Positions 36,329 through 46,032 of a stretch of 64,000 nucleotides of DNA are shown here, in pieces; the stretch's first letter is position 1; each line of letters starts with the position of its first letter. The stretch lies in NCBI RefSeq assembly GCF_008801715.1, contig NZ_VZPG01000002.1, positions 496,001 to 560,000 of the forward strand, given 5' to 3'. The stretch comes from Pseudochrobactrum saccharolyticum. Its GTDB lineage: Bacteria; Pseudomonadota; Alphaproteobacteria; Rhizobiales; Rhizobiaceae. The translations under genes were made by a program, and so were the position numbers. The notes beneath the pieces were generated by a model. The model was not told the DNA's origin. It saw nothing but the letters and a program-made list of their open reading frames with translations, and made no database searches.

Positions 36329-38362
36329 TTACATTGCCGCTACCCGACTCTGTTCCGTTTTCTGGAAAGCCTTTGCCAGACCTTCATCACGCGCATAAAC
36401 ATCGTCATAATAACGGATTTTACCGCTCGCCTCATCCGGCCATGCGGTGAAATAGGTCAGGTAAATCGGCACACCGGACGGCACTTTAATGCCGCGCTCA
36501 TTTTTGCCGAAATATTTGGTCAGATTTTCCTCACCGGTACTCATCACGGCAGAAGCCATGGCACGCGGATCGGCCAGACGGATACAGCCATGACTGATCG
36601 CCCGCATATCGCGCTTGAACGCTGCTTTTGACGGTGTGTCATGCAAATAGATATCGTGGCTGTTCGGGAACAAAATTTTCAATTCACCCAGCGCATTATT
36701 CGGGCCCGGCTTCTGGCGCACACCAACATGTGCTTTACCTTGCGCAACCACAGACCAGTTGACCGAGGATGAAGCCACGCGCTTGCCACCGGCAATCACT
36801 TCATAATTATTGCGGTCAAGATAGCCGGAATCAGCCAGAATACGCGGCATCATTTCATTCATTACAATAGAACGCGGCACGCCCCATGACGGGTTAAATA
36901 CCACGGTGCTGATTGTGTCATAGAAGAAATGCGTCTGGTTGCGCGGTGAACCGATCACCACATCCATTGCCAGTTGTTCTTTGCCCTGATCGAAATATTG
37001 CGCACGATAGGCAGGCTGGTTGACGAAGACATAGCGCTGACCGAAATCACGCGGCAGCCAGCGCAGACGCTCCATTGCATAGAGAATACGCTCGCGTTTG
37101 ACCGAAGATGTTTCGCCCTGCAAGCCTGCGATGGTCGCGCGACCAATCACACCATCCGGCGTTTTTCCCATCAGTTTCTGATAATCTTTAACCGCAGCCA
37201 CCAGCTCAGGATCATAAAGTGTCCCGTCTTTGTGACGGCCAAACATCTCCTGATAGCTATTCAGATAACCGGCCGGTGCTTTTTGTACGATCAGCGCCAG
37301 AATTTTAGGCAGTTCCGCATTGTCCTGACCCGGCTTAATCAGCGTATCCGCTGCAATACGAACAGTGTTTTTTGTTTCCGGCTTCATCGAAGCCAGCTGC
37401 GCTTTCAGCTTCTGATAATAGCTGTTTTGCGGATTGAAAGCGGCCAATGTTTCCGCAGGTTCAGCATCCGCAGCCAGTGCTTTCAGCACCAGTTCCGGCT
37501 TGATGCGATTGCGCGGCAGATCATGGAAACCGCTCAGGCGATTGGCAATCACCCGCCCCTCGCCGGCATCCAGCGCATAGCGCAATGCCCGTGCGGTCAG
37601 ATTGATTTCAAATGCTGCCATTTCACGAATGCGCTGATCTTTTTGCGCAGCGTCAAAGGCCAGATCAGGCACTTTCACTGCATATTCTGCAGGAACCAGC
37701 CCGTCTTCTTCTGCCCGTTCAAACAGCGCCAACACATCTTCAGCGCGGGAAGAAACATTCAACCCGTCAGACCATAGCAATGCCTGCTCGGTTGCATAGA
37801 AGGACACAATTGCCTCTGCAACAGACTGCTCAGCCTTAACATCCGTGGCTTTCATCGCATCCAGAACAGCAGTCACCTGAGCTGTGTCTGTTTGCGCCGT
37901 GGTCTTTTTGGCAACCGGATTAATCAGCCCATCGGCACGCTGCGGCAGAGTACTGATAAAATCCGCCGCTTCAGCATAAAGTTCAGACGGCAGTAAGCCA
38001 CCCTCATCCTCAGAAATGGCTGCGGTCAGCTGCATATCAACTGCGGTAAAATCTACCTTTACCAGCTTTTCAGGCTTGTAATCGTAAATCTGCGGGCCTT
38101 TGACCGCAACAGTCTTAACAGGCGCAGTTGCGGTTTTGGCAGGCTGCGCGGCACCGGCAGGCTTGGCAGTGCGTGCTGCGCCCGTGGCTTGCGGCACCTG
38201 CTGAACAGGTTGCTGTATTTGCTGGCGCTGCATTTCACGCGCCTCACGTTTCTCACGGAACAAATCCATCAGATTGCTGGCTGCATTGGCTGACTGCACC
38301 GGAGCCAGCACAGAAATACCGGTAACAGCGGTGATAGCCGTTGTAAAAAATGCATTGCGCAT
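36329..38362 (-). CDS. Periplasmic L,D-transpeptidase, YcbB/LdtD family
   Basis: 677 residues from ATG 38362 (ATG 38407 is an alternative adding 15 residues). Signal peptide MRNAFFTTAITAVTG...SANA, an Ala/Pro/Gln-rich linker (30-80), a scaffold region, a peptidoglycan-binding domain (PELVAAVKDYQKLMGKTPDG) and the YkuD domain with ISHGCIRLADP, catalytic Cys593. The size and order match the YcbB type. It forms 3-3 cross-links in peptidoglycan or attaches proteins to it. Single gene with its own terminator, convergent to nothing; eno is upstream in the window but downstream in transcription. Confidence 0.9.
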   Translation of the reverse strand: MRNAFFTTAITAVTGISVLAPVQSANAASNLMDLFREKREAREMQRQQIQQPVQQVPQATGAARTAKPAGAAQPAKTATAPVKTVAVKGPQIYDYKPEKLVKVDFTAVDMQLTAAISEDEGGLLPSELYAEAADFISTLPQRADGLINPVAKKTTAQTDTAQVTAVLDAMKATDVKAEQSVAEAIVSFYATEQALLWSDGLNVSSRAEDVLALFERAEEDGLVPAEYAVKVPDLAFDAAQKDQRIREMAAFEINLTARALRYALDAGEGRVIANRLSGFHDLPRNRIKPELVLKALAADAEPAETLAAFNPQNSYYQKLKAQLASMKPETKNTVRIAADTLIKPGQDNAELPKILALIVQKAPAGYLNSYQEMFGRHKDGTLYDPELVAAVKDYQKLMGKTPDGVIGRATIAGLQGETSSVKRERILYAMERLRWLPRDFGQRYVFVNQPAYRAQYFDQGKEQLAMDVVIGSPRNQTHFFYDTISTVVFNPSWGVPRSIVMNEMMPRILADSGYLDRNNYEVIAGGKRVASSSVNWSVVAQGKAHVGVRQKPGPNNALGELKILFPNSHDIYLHDTPSKAAFKRDMRAISHGCIRLADPRAMASAVMSTGEENLTKYFGKNERGIKVPSGVPIYLTYFTAWPDEASGKIRYYDDVYARDEGLAKAFQKTEQSRVAAM

Positions 38363-38699
38363 GGAAGAACTTACGATCAGGGGAAAGGATTTCAGCGAAA
38401 GTGTCATATCTGTCCGTCAGTTCTCGAGCAAAACAAGCTATGCAGGCAGTGGACGGTGAAATGATCCGGCACCGCAATGATTCATTCCCAATAGTGTGTG
38501 CCATTGTGATTTAGAAACTTTTAACAATAAATATAATTTTAGCGGACAAAGCCCCTTCTCCCGTCAAAACTTAGAAAAAGATCAATCTGCCGCAGTGGCA
38601 ATAGCGGCCACAAGCGTTAAAAGCCCGTCATCTGATAACTTACGTCTGACCGGCTGCCTGCTGAAACCTCAGCGGCAAAACCGGCGAACAAGGTGATAT
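38363..38699. other. Divergent promoter region of the transpeptidase and fumarase genes
   Basis: 337 bases with no gene. Both divergent promoters should lie here; I see no palindrome or repeat and no unambiguous box pair. Confidence 0.5.
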
Positions 38700-40319
38700 A
38701 TGGCTGAGCAAGTAAATACCGGAATGTTTCCGCTTGGTGAGGACACAACCCCCTATCGCAAACTGACATCTGATTATGTCTCGGTCGATACATTCAAAGG
38801 TCAGGAAATCCTGACTGTTGAACAGGAAGGCCTGCGTCTGCTGGCCGAAGCTGCTTTTGCCGACATCAACCATCTGCTGCGTCCGGGTCATCTGCAGCAG
38901 CTCAGCAATATTATGGAAGATCCGGAAGCAACCGATAATGACCGTTTTGTTGCCTATGATCTTCTGAAAAACGCGAATATTGCCGCTGGCGGCGTGCTGC
39001 CGATGTGTCAGGATACCGGCACCGCGATCATTATGGGTAAAAAAGGCCGTCGCGTCTGGACTGAAGGCGGCGATGAGAGCGCGCTGGGTTCCGGCGTGAT
39101 GGATGCCTATTTCAAAAAGAACCTGCGCTATTCCCAGCTGGCACCGCTGGAAATGTTCAAAGAGCAGAACACCAAGAACAACCTGCCTGCCCAGATCGAC
39201 ATTTATCAGGAAGGCGAAGACGCCTATAAATTCCTGTTTGTCGCCAAAGGCGGCGGCTCAGCCAATAAGACATTCCTGTTTCAGGGCACACCATCCCTGC
39301 TGACTCATGACCGCATGATCGAGTTTCTCAAAGAGAAAATCCTGACGCTTGGTACATCAGCCTGCCCGCCATACCATCTGGCGATTGTGATCGGCGGCAC
39401 CTCGGCAGAACAGAATCTCAAGACTGTTAAGCTCGCCTCCACCCGCTATCTCGACAGCCTGCCGACCAAAGGCTCCGAAGACGGACATGCGTTCCGCGAT
39501 CTGGAAATGGAACAGGAAATCCATAAGCTCACCCAGTCTCTGGGCGTGGGTGCACAGTTTGGCGGCAAATATTTCTGCCATGATGTTCGCGTTATCCGCC
39601 TGCCTCGTCACGGCGCATCGCTGCCGATTGGTCTGGGCGTTTCCTGCTCGGCCGACCGTCAGGCAAAAGGCAAGATCACCAAAGACGGTATCTTCCTTGA
39701 GCAGCTGGAAACCAATCCGGCGAAATATATGCCTGACATTGATGAAGCCAAGCTCTCTGACAGCGTGGTGAAAATCGACCTCAACCAGCCAATGGAAGAG
39801 ATTCTCAAGACCCTGTCGCAGCATCCGGTTAAAACCCGCCTGTCGCTGACCGGCTCCATCATCGTTGCACGTGATCTGGCACATGCGAAAATCCGCGAGC
39901 GTCTGGAAAACGGCGACAGCATGCCGGATTATTTCAAAAATCATCCGATTTATTATGCAGGCCCTGCCAAGACCCCAACCGGTTACGCTTCAGGCTCATT
40001 CGGCCCTACAACAGCCGGTCGTATGGATTCCTATGTGGATCAGTTCCAGTCTTTCGGCGGTTCCATGGTGATGCTGGCCAAAGGCAACCGTTCCCGTCAG
40101 GTACGCGATGCTTGCGGTAAACATGGCGGCTTCTATCTCGGCTCTATCGGCGGCCCGGCCGCACGTCTGGCTCAGGACTGCATCAAGAAAGTCGAAGTGG
40201 TTGAATATGCCGAGCTCGGCATGGAAGCCATCTGGCGTATTGAAGTTGAAGATTTCCCTGCCTTCATCGTCATTGACGACAAGGGCAATGACTTCTTCAA
40301 AGAACTCAATCTTTCATAA
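38700..40319 (+). CDS. Fumarate hydratase, class I (iron-sulfur)
   Basis: 539 residues, the length of single-chain class I fumarases such as E. coli FumA/FumB. The N-terminal alpha region has [18 protein letters not shown] (cluster-ligand Cys), the middle SVGAQFGG-type block [16 protein letters not shown], and the C-terminal beta region [21 protein letters not shown]. It hydrates fumarate to malate using an oxygen-sensitive 4Fe-4S cluster. AAGGTG precedes the ATG. Single gene with its own terminator. Confidence 0.95.
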   Translation: MAEQVNTGMFPLGEDTTPYRKLTSDYVSVDTFKGQEILTVEQEGLRLLAEAAFADINHLLRPGHLQQLSNIMEDPEATDNDRFVAYDLLKNANIAAGGVLPMCQDTGTAIIMGKKGRRVWTEGGDESALGSGVMDAYFKKNLRYSQLAPLEMFKEQNTKNNLPAQIDIYQEGEDAYKFLFVAKGGGSANKTFLFQGTPSLLTHDRMIEFLKEKILTLGTSACPPYHLAIVIGGTSAEQNLKTVKLASTRYLDSLPTKGSEDGHAFRDLEMEQEIHKLTQSLGVGAQFGGKYFCHDVRVIRLPRHGASLPIGLGVSCSADRQAKGKITKDGIFLEQLETNPAKYMPDIDEAKLSDSVVKIDLNQPMEEILKTLSQHPVKTRLSLTGSIIVARDLAHAKIRERLENGDSMPDYFKNHPIYYAGPAKTPTGYASGSFGPTTAGRMDSYVDQFQSFGGSMVMLAKGNRSRQVRDACGKHGGFYLGSIGGPAARLAQDCIKKVEVVEYAELGMEAIWRIEVEDFPAFIVIDDKGNDFFKELNLS

Positions 40320-40327
40320 AACCAAAA

Positions 40328-40357
40328 AGAAAGCCGGAGGAAACTCCGGCTTTCTTG
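40328..40357 (+). terminator. Terminator of fumarase gene
   Basis: Arms AGAAAGCCGGAG and CTCCGGCTTTCT around the stable tetraloop GAAA; TTGCTTTT follows. Eight bases after the stop. Confidence 0.88.
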
Positions 40358-40415
40358 CTTTTAGAATTACGCAGTTTCGAACGAAAAACCGGCGACCACT
40401 TTTTCTGAAACTGCT

Positions 40416-40799
40416 TTAATGAAACTTCGGTTCGCGGCTGAGATTTTTCTCTTTCAGCTCATCGAGATAGCCTTGCCAGCGGGTTTCATACTCTTCACCA
40501 AGTTGATGCAGATAAATCCATGTGAACAGGCCGGTATCATGCATATCATCGAAAGTGATGCGCACCGCATAATTGCCGACCGGATCAATCTTCATAATAC
40601 CAACATTGATCTTGCCCGGCACAGTCACACGCTGCTCGGGCGAATGTCCCTGCACTTCCGCTGACGGCGACAAGACACGCAGCATCTCCGCCGGAAATGA
40701 ATAATTATGTCCGTTATTGAATGTCACAGACAGGGTTTTGCGGTCTTGAGAAACCCGCAACTCTTCCGGCCAGATATCGCTCATTGAATGATCCACCAT
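40416..40799 (-). CDS. DUF971 domain protein
   Basis: 127 residues from ATG 40799 (an ATG at 40835 is open in frame, one at 40784 also possible). IWPEELRVSQDRKTLSVTFN followed by FTWIYLHQLGEEYE near the end is the DUF971 pattern, the domain also found at the N-terminus of gamma-butyrobetaine hydroxylases and fused or linked to Mrp-type iron-sulfur carriers. A role around iron-sulfur proteins is possible: the flanking fumarase and MoaA are both 4Fe-4S enzymes. Divergent from moaA. Confidence 0.85.
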   Translation of the reverse strand: MVDHSMSDIWPEELRVSQDRKTLSVTFNNGHNYSFPAEMLRVLSPSAEVQGHSPEQRVTVPGKINVGIMKIDPVGNYAVRITFDDMHDTGLFTWIYLHQLGEEYETRWQGYLDELKEKNLSREPKFH

Positions 40800-40941
40800 A
40801 TTCACGTCTGCCTTACGTGGTAATATCAGAAACACTGACGGGCAAGAGCCTGCGTGACATAATGGTACTGGACAGCACCATATGTTGAACTTATCTCTCT
40901 TATATAGAAGCGATGACTGAAGAAGCCGATATACAGGTAAT

Positions 40942-41979
40942 ATGGACGTAACAGCACTGAATGCCCAAAAAACAACGCCGGTAGCACCTATGATTGACCC
41001 GTTCGGACGGGCAATTACCTATTTGCGCGTTTCTGTAACTGATCGCTGTGATTTCCGCTGCACCTATTGCATGGCTGAACATATGACCTTTCTGCCGAAG
41101 AAAGACCTGTTATCGCTGGAAGAACTCGACCGCCTTTGTTCAACTTTTATTGATAAAGGCGTGCGCAAAATCCGCCTCACCGGTGGTGAGCCGCTGGTGC
41201 GTAAAAATATCATGCACCTCATCGGCAGTCTGTCGCGCCATATTGAAGCCGGTGCGCTTGATGAGCTGACTTTGACCACCAATGGTTCGCAGCTCTCCCG
41301 CTACGCAGAGGAGCTTGCCGCCTGCGGTATCAAACGCATCAATGTCTCGCTCGACACGCTGGATGCGGAAAAGTTCAAGACAATTACCCGCTGGGGTGAT
41401 CTGGCGCAGGTTCTGCGTGGTATTGATGCCGCGCAAAAAGCAGGCATTCATATTAAGCTCAATGCCGTGGCTCTCAAAGGTTTTAACGATCATGAGGTTC
41501 CGGACATGCTGCGCTGGGCGCATGGCCGCGGCATGGATATGACACTGATTGAAACCATGCCGATGGGCGAGATTGATCTCGACCGCACTGATCAATATTT
41601 GCCGCTCTCCATGCTGCGCGCTTCACTTGCCCGTCAGTTCACCATGACCGACATTCCTTATCAGACTGGCGGCCCTGCCCGTTATGTGCAGATTTCGGAA
41701 ACCGGCGGCCGCCTCGGCTTTATTACGCCGATGACTCATAATTTCTGCGAAAACTGCAACCGCGTGCGCATCACCTGCACCGGCACGCTTTATATGTGCC
41801 TTGGTCAGGAAGATGCGGCCGACCTGCGTGAACCACTGCGGGCAAGTGCTGATAATGCGCTGCTGTCGGAAGCAATCGACAATGCAATTTTGCGCAAGCC
41901 AAAAGGCCATGACTTCATCATCGACCGGCGGCATAACCGCCCTGCAGTCTCGCGCCATATGAGTGTCACCGGCGGCTAA
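40942..41979 (+). CDS. moaA: GTP 3',8-cyclase MoaA
   Basis: 345 residues. Radical SAM cluster CTYCMAEHM, second 4Fe-4S cluster in the C-terminal part ([10 protein letters not shown], then TLYMCLG), and the essential C-terminal Gly-Gly (SVTGG) that reaches into the active site. First step of molybdenum cofactor synthesis. It heads a loose Moco cluster with mobA and mobB downstream. Confidence 0.98.
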   Translation: MDVTALNAQKTTPVAPMIDPFGRAITYLRVSVTDRCDFRCTYCMAEHMTFLPKKDLLSLEELDRLCSTFIDKGVRKIRLTGGEPLVRKNIMHLIGSLSRHIEAGALDELTLTTNGSQLSRYAEELAACGIKRINVSLDTLDAEKFKTITRWGDLAQVLRGIDAAQKAGIHIKLNAVALKGFNDHEVPDMLRWAHGRGMDMTLIETMPMGEIDLDRTDQYLPLSMLRASLARQFTMTDIPYQTGGPARYVQISETGGRLGFITPMTHNFCENCNRVRITCTGTLYMCLGQEDAADLREPLRASADNALLSEAIDNAILRKPKGHDFIIDRRHNRPAVSRHMSVTGG

Positions 41980-42144
41980 AGCGCATCAGCGTTAAGTGCA
42001 CTCATTTAACGCCCGCGACCATGCGATGTGCACATGGCCTAATCCGGATCATAAACTGGCATTATCTTGATTTTTATATCATTATTTTGCTGTGCATGAC
42101 GCAAACGGGTGACCATGTCGCATAAATACTTGTTATAAGTCCTG

Positions 42145-42199
42145 CATAAAAGCATTTCCGGCAAAAGTGCGTGAGCCTTTTGCGCAGGACGATGCTCTA
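42145..42199 (-). repeat. Half RIME-like element upstream of the EamA gene
   Basis: Read on minus: TAGAGCATCGTCCTGCGCAA, AAGGCTCACGCACTTTTGCC, GGAAATGCTTTTATG, the same ending as the copy at 3961 (GGAAATGCTTTTATG). Its GTG at 42167 opens a false upstream start for the transporter. The rest of 41980-42232 shows a degenerate imperfect palindrome (GTTAAGTGCACTCATTTAAC) and no gene. Confidence 0.65.
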
Positions 42200-42232
42200 A
42201 ATGAAAAGCTCTTCAGCTTTTCCTGCAGGAAT

Positions 42233-43171
42233 ATGACCGTGGCACTTTCAGCTAATATCCGCTCCAGTCTTTATATGATGCTCGGCATGGGTGTTTTCGC
42301 CATCGGCGATGCTCTGACCAAATATTCCACGCAGACGCTCAATCTCGGGCAATTCATGTTTATGCGCGGATTATTATGCATTCTCCTGCTGGCCTTTATT
42401 GCCGCAAGGCAAGGTGTGCTCAGCCGCTGGCGCGATGCATTGGACAAAGTCACCATCCTGCGCGGCTTTGGTGAAGTCGGCGCGACGACCTTTTATCTGG
42501 TGGGACTCACACATCTGTCCCTCGCATTTGTCTCATCGGTCTATCAGGCAGTGCCGCTGGCGGTAACGCTGGGCGCAGTGCTGTTTCTCGGTGAGAAAGT
42601 CGGCTGGCGGCGCTGGTTGTCAATTGGCATCGGCTTTATTGGCGTATTGATTATCATCCGCCCCGGTGGCGACGGCGACGGTACCGGCATGAATGCCTAT
42701 GCCCTGCTGCTGCTTGTTGGTGTTTGCTTTACTGCCATGCGCGATCTCTCTACCCGCCGCATCAATATGCAAATCCCGACTATTCTGATTTCTGCCATGA
42801 CTTCGATTATGATTACCATTACCGGTTTCATTATCATGCAGACGGATACCGGCTGGGTTCAGCCGACGACGACAGATATTATCCATGTCAGCATTGCTGC
42901 TGTGCTGCTCATCATCGGCTATCACTGCATTATCCTTGCCACCCGTGCCGGTGACATGTCCTTTGCGTCGCCGTTTCGCTATACCAGCCTGCTTTGGGCA
43001 ATCGCGCTGAGCTATATTGTATTCAATCAGATACCGGATCAGAATACGCTGATCGGCTCTGCAATCGTGGTCGCCAGCGGTTGCTATATGCTTTATCGTG
43101 AAGCAATTACGGGCTACCGGATGCGCAGGCAGTTGCGGCGGCAAAATGCCGGTAGCAGCATTTCTCCCTGA
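42233..43171 (+). CDS. EamA-family (DMT superfamily) transporter
   Basis: 312 residues from ATG 42233 (GCAGGA just upstream). About ten membrane helices in two EamA repeats; the first opens LYMMLGMGVFAIGDALTKY and the second begins near residue 155. Such proteins export or import metabolites; the substrate cannot be told. It stands between moaA and mobA, with 35 bases to mobA, so it is probably co-transcribed with mobAB without being a known Moco gene. The N-terminal extension to 42167 lies in a repeat and is rejected. Confidence 0.88.
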   Translation: MTVALSANIRSSLYMMLGMGVFAIGDALTKYSTQTLNLGQFMFMRGLLCILLLAFIAARQGVLSRWRDALDKVTILRGFGEVGATTFYLVGLTHLSLAFVSSVYQAVPLAVTLGAVLFLGEKVGWRRWLSIGIGFIGVLIIIRPGGDGDGTGMNAYALLLLVGVCFTAMRDLSTRRINMQIPTILISAMTSIMITITGFIIMQTDTGWVQPTTTDIIHVSIAAVLLIIGYHCIILATRAGDMSFASPFRYTSLLWAIALSYIVFNQIPDQNTLIGSAIVVASGCYMLYREAITGYRMRRQLRRQNAGSSISP

Positions 43172-43203
43172 AATCCGGCTTTTCAATCAAAGGTGCGTCA
43201 GTC

Positions 43204-43905
43204 ATGTCTGTCCCGATCATATCTACCGGCAAACAAGTGCTGACAGGTAAAAATGTTTTGGGGCTCATTCTGGCAGGCGGCAGCAGCCAGCGTCTCGGTG
43301 GCGGCGACAAATCCCTGCGCCCGCTCGGAGATCACACTATTCTCCATCAGGTATGCGCGCGTCTGAAGCCGCAAACCGATCAGATCATTCTCAGCGCCAA
43401 TAGCGATCCTGCCTTTTTCGCAAGTTTCGGCTATCCGATCATCAATGACGGGAAATGGCTTAACAGCGGCCCGCTGGCCGGTATTCTCGCCGGTTGTCAT
43501 TATGCAACCCAGCTTGGTTGCAGCCATGTGATGAGTGTGGCTGCGGATACACCGTTCTTCCCACCCGATTTGTTGCAACGCTTTGCGCAGGCTCTGACTG
43601 ACGCAGCTTCCCCCATGGATGACACGATTATATTCGCCCGTTCGGATTTTGGTGCGCATCCGACCTTTGCACTGTGGCCTGCCAATATTGCTGCCTCATT
43701 GGAAAACTGGCTCTCGGAAACCAAAAGACGCAGCATTCGCGTTTTCGCGAATAATCACACTGTTGCCTATGCAGATTTCAGCGAAACTGATAAAATCAGT
43801 GGTCTTGATCCGTTTTTTAACATCAACACACAAACGGAACTGGCGCTGGCCAGATCAGCCTGGCAATTGCAGGATATGAGCGGCTGGCAGGAGCGTGAAT
43901 CATGA
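43204..43905 (+). CDS. mobA: Molybdenum cofactor guanylyltransferase MobA
   Basis: 233 residues. VLGLILAGGSSQRLGGGDKSLRPLG is the nucleotidyltransferase signature with the Lys that binds GTP. It attaches GMP to molybdopterin to give the dinucleotide cofactor. The ATG of mobB overlaps its stop by four bases. Confidence 0.96.
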   Translation: MSVPIISTGKQVLTGKNVLGLILAGGSSQRLGGGDKSLRPLGDHTILHQVCARLKPQTDQIILSANSDPAFFASFGYPIINDGKWLNSGPLAGILAGCHYATQLGCSHVMSVAADTPFFPPDLLQRFAQALTDAASPMDDTIIFARSDFGAHPTFALWPANIAASLENWLSETKRRSIRVFANNHTVAYADFSETDKISGLDPFFNINTQTELALARSAWQLQDMSGWQERES

Positions 43906-44411
43906 CTCAGAAAATCTTCGGCATCACCGGATGGAAAAACTCCGGCAAAACCACACTTGCGGAATGTGTGGTGCGCGAACTGACCAAACGCGGCTATAAA
44001 ATCTCAACAATCAAACATGCCCATCACAGTTTTGACATTGATACAGTGGGAACGGATTCCTATCGCCACCGTCAAGCCGGAGCGGCTGAGGTTGCCATTG
44101 TCTCTTTCAATCGCTGGGCATTGATGCATGAATTGCGCGATGCTCAGGAGCCTGCGCTTGAGGAAATTGTCAGCCGTATGGCGCCCTGCGACCTGATACT
44201 GGTTGAGGGCTACAAGAACGATAAACATCCAAAAATTGAAGTCCGGCGCAAAGACAGTCCGACTCAAATCCCCCTCAATGCAGAGCAATATTCGATCGTG
44301 GCCATCGCCACTGATGAGGGTTTGAGAGATCAGAGCGTACCGGTTCTGGACCTGAATAATATTGCAGCCGTCAGCGATTTTGTTGAAAACTACTGCGGAT
44401 TGAAAAACTGA
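43902..44411 (+). CDS. mobB: Molybdopterin-guanine dinucleotide biosynthesis adaptor MobB
   Basis: 169 residues. P-loop GITGWKNSGKTTLAE at the N-terminus and DLILVEGYKNDKHPKIEVRR in the middle are family hallmarks. A GTP-binding accessory of MobA. Overlaps mobA by ATGA. Confidence 0.96.
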   Translation: MTQKIFGITGWKNSGKTTLAECVVRELTKRGYKISTIKHAHHSFDIDTVGTDSYRHRQAGAAEVAIVSFNRWALMHELRDAQEPALEEIVSRMAPCDLILVEGYKNDKHPKIEVRRKDSPTQIPLNAEQYSIVAIATDEGLRDQSVPVLDLNNIAAVSDFVENYCGLKN

Positions 44412-44586
44412 AACCGGAAAACAAGGTTTGAGAACCGGTGAAAATGATGAAATTAAAATATTAATTCATCACAACAATATACTGATTTAAAATCATAAAT
44501 TTAAAAATTAAATTCAAACTCACCTATGAACTGCTGAGCAGTAATTTTCACATTTGCTCACATTGTTTTAAAACGCTTTTTTACCC

Positions 44587-44616
44587 TTGCCTTTCTCGCA
44601 AAAATGGTGGGAATAT
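44587..44616 (+). promoter_or_regulatory. Promoter of first binding-protein gene (shared with paralogue)
   Basis: TTGCCT at 44587-44592, an 18-base spacer ending ATGGTGG, GAATAT at 44611-44616. The same boxes, spacing and flanks (CTTGCCTTT, GGGAATATC) occur at 45892-45921. A 118-base leader follows, with a long stem GTCAGAA (44635-44641)/TTCTGAC (44684-44690). The remaining AT-rich DNA from 44412 has no gene. Confidence 0.7.
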
Positions 44617-44734
44617 CCAGCGAACAATTATTACGTCAGAATCCGGCAAAAAATAAACCGATTAGAATAAACCGGCTTTGTAGTTCTGACATTATGATTG
44701 CAACTTTTGGATGGGTTAAACGGGTGAAAAGTAC

Positions 44735-45544
44735 ATGAAAAATTACAAGAAAATTATCGGAACCGCGCTGTCTGCCATGGTCATGACCGGTGCAGTTTCC
44801 CTGACTGCCACAGCAGTACAGGCACAGGAACCTTTGAAGCTGACAATTGCAACTGAAGGTGCCTATCCTCCGTTTAACTTCATCAGCGCTTCCGGCGAGC
44901 TGTCCGGTTTTGACGTGGATATCGGCCGCGCGCTCTGCGAAGAAATGAAGGCTGAATGCAAGTTCATCACCATTGAATGGGATGGCGCTATTCCGAGCCT
45001 GCAGGCCGGTAAATTTGATGCTTTCATCGCTTCCATGTCCATCACCGATGAGCGTAAGAAGCAGGTTGATTTCAGCAACAAATATTATAACACCCCTCCG
45101 GGTCTTGCTGCTCCGAAAGATACCGACATCAAAGGTACAACCAAAGAAGATCTGGCCGGTAAAACCATCGGCGTACAGATCTCCACAACCCATGCCAATT
45201 ACGCAGAAAAAACCTTCACGGACAGCACCATCAAAGCCTATCCGACTGCGGAAGAATATCGTCTTGATCTGGCCAATGGTCGTCTTGATGCCGCAAGCGA
45301 TGACAGCGTGACCCTGTCCCAGTGGCTGAAAACTGAAGACGGTGCTTGCTGTAAGATGGTTGGCACATGGGCTCCGGTTCTGGAAATTCATGGTCCGGGC
45401 GCAGGCGTAGCCTTCAAAAAAGGCAATCCTGAGCTGATCGCCAAATTCAACGATGCGATTAAAGCTATTCGTGCGAACGGCAAATATAAAGAAATCAACG
45501 ACAAATACTTTGAATTCGACGCTTATGGCGCGGAAACAGACTAA
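44735..45544 (+). CDS. Polar amino acid ABC transporter substrate-binding protein (ArgT/HisJ-like), paralogue 1
   Basis: 269 residues with a signal peptide ending TAVQAQE. SBP_bac_3 family: EGAYPPFNFISASGELSGFD, the ligand-site Asp/Arg region FDAFIASMSITDERKKQVDF, and IHGPGAGVAFKKG. Two Cys pairs are also present (CEEMKAEC, ACCKM). Most like lysine/arginine/ornithine or octopine/nopaline binding proteins; the ligand is inferred only. First gene of the uptake locus, with its own promoter and terminator. Confidence 0.92.
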   Translation: MKNYKKIIGTALSAMVMTGAVSLTATAVQAQEPLKLTIATEGAYPPFNFISASGELSGFDVDIGRALCEEMKAECKFITIEWDGAIPSLQAGKFDAFIASMSITDERKKQVDFSNKYYNTPPGLAAPKDTDIKGTTKEDLAGKTIGVQISTTHANYAEKTFTDSTIKAYPTAEEYRLDLANGRLDAASDDSVTLSQWLKTEDGACCKMVGTWAPVLEIHGPGAGVAFKKGNPELIAKFNDAIKAIRANGKYKEINDKYFEFDAYGAETD

Positions 45545-45578
45545 TATCGTCGGGTTTACCGGCTGAAACTCTCTTAAG

Positions 45579-45605
45579 GCTGCATCCTTGTGATGCAGCT
45601 TTTTT
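45579..45605 (+). terminator. Terminator after binding protein 1
   Basis: Arms GCTGCATC and GATGCAGC, loop CTTGT, then six T. It separates the two binding-protein genes. The DNA from here to the next promoter (45606-45891) shows no gene. Confidence 0.85.
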
Positions 45606-45891
45606 ATGTTTGCTGCCATTGATCCCGATTTAATGCAAAAACCACATCAACCTATGCATAATCATCTGAAAGCCGTCACCTGCATGTCGTAAATGCGAGT
45701 GTTTTGCGGGTGCGCGACTGATAGAGAAGAAAGAAATTTTTGAAATCCACAATATTAAATTATCACCATAATATGTTGATTTTTAATATTTTATATCAAG
45801 AATACCGTCTGATTACCTGCAGATAAGAGTGATTTAAACCATGTCCAGCGCTTTATTTTTCTGTGTGCAGGCAAAACATGATTTTTGATAC

Positions 45892-45921
45892 TTGCCTTTA
45901 ACGCCGGAATGATGGGAATAT
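45892..45921 (+). promoter_or_regulatory. Promoter of second binding-protein gene
   Basis: TTGCCT at 45892-45897, an 18-base spacer ending TGATGG, GAATAT at 45916-45921, matching the promoter at 44587. The 111-base leader is not alignable with that of paralogue 1 beyond the first bases; it carries CTTCGC/GCGAAG arms. Confidence 0.7.
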
Positions 45922-46032
45922 CGCCGTTAACAAATTTTTCTTCGCAAAGAAAATGCGCTAAAAAAACGCCAGCGAAGAGAAGAAAAAAACAACAATGCTT
46001 CTTACAATGGGACTTATGGGGGTATCAGAAGA

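Noticed and set aside
42167-42232. GTG start for the EamA transporter
   Set aside because: Lies in a dispersed repeat; ATG 42233 with GCAGGA matches the family start.
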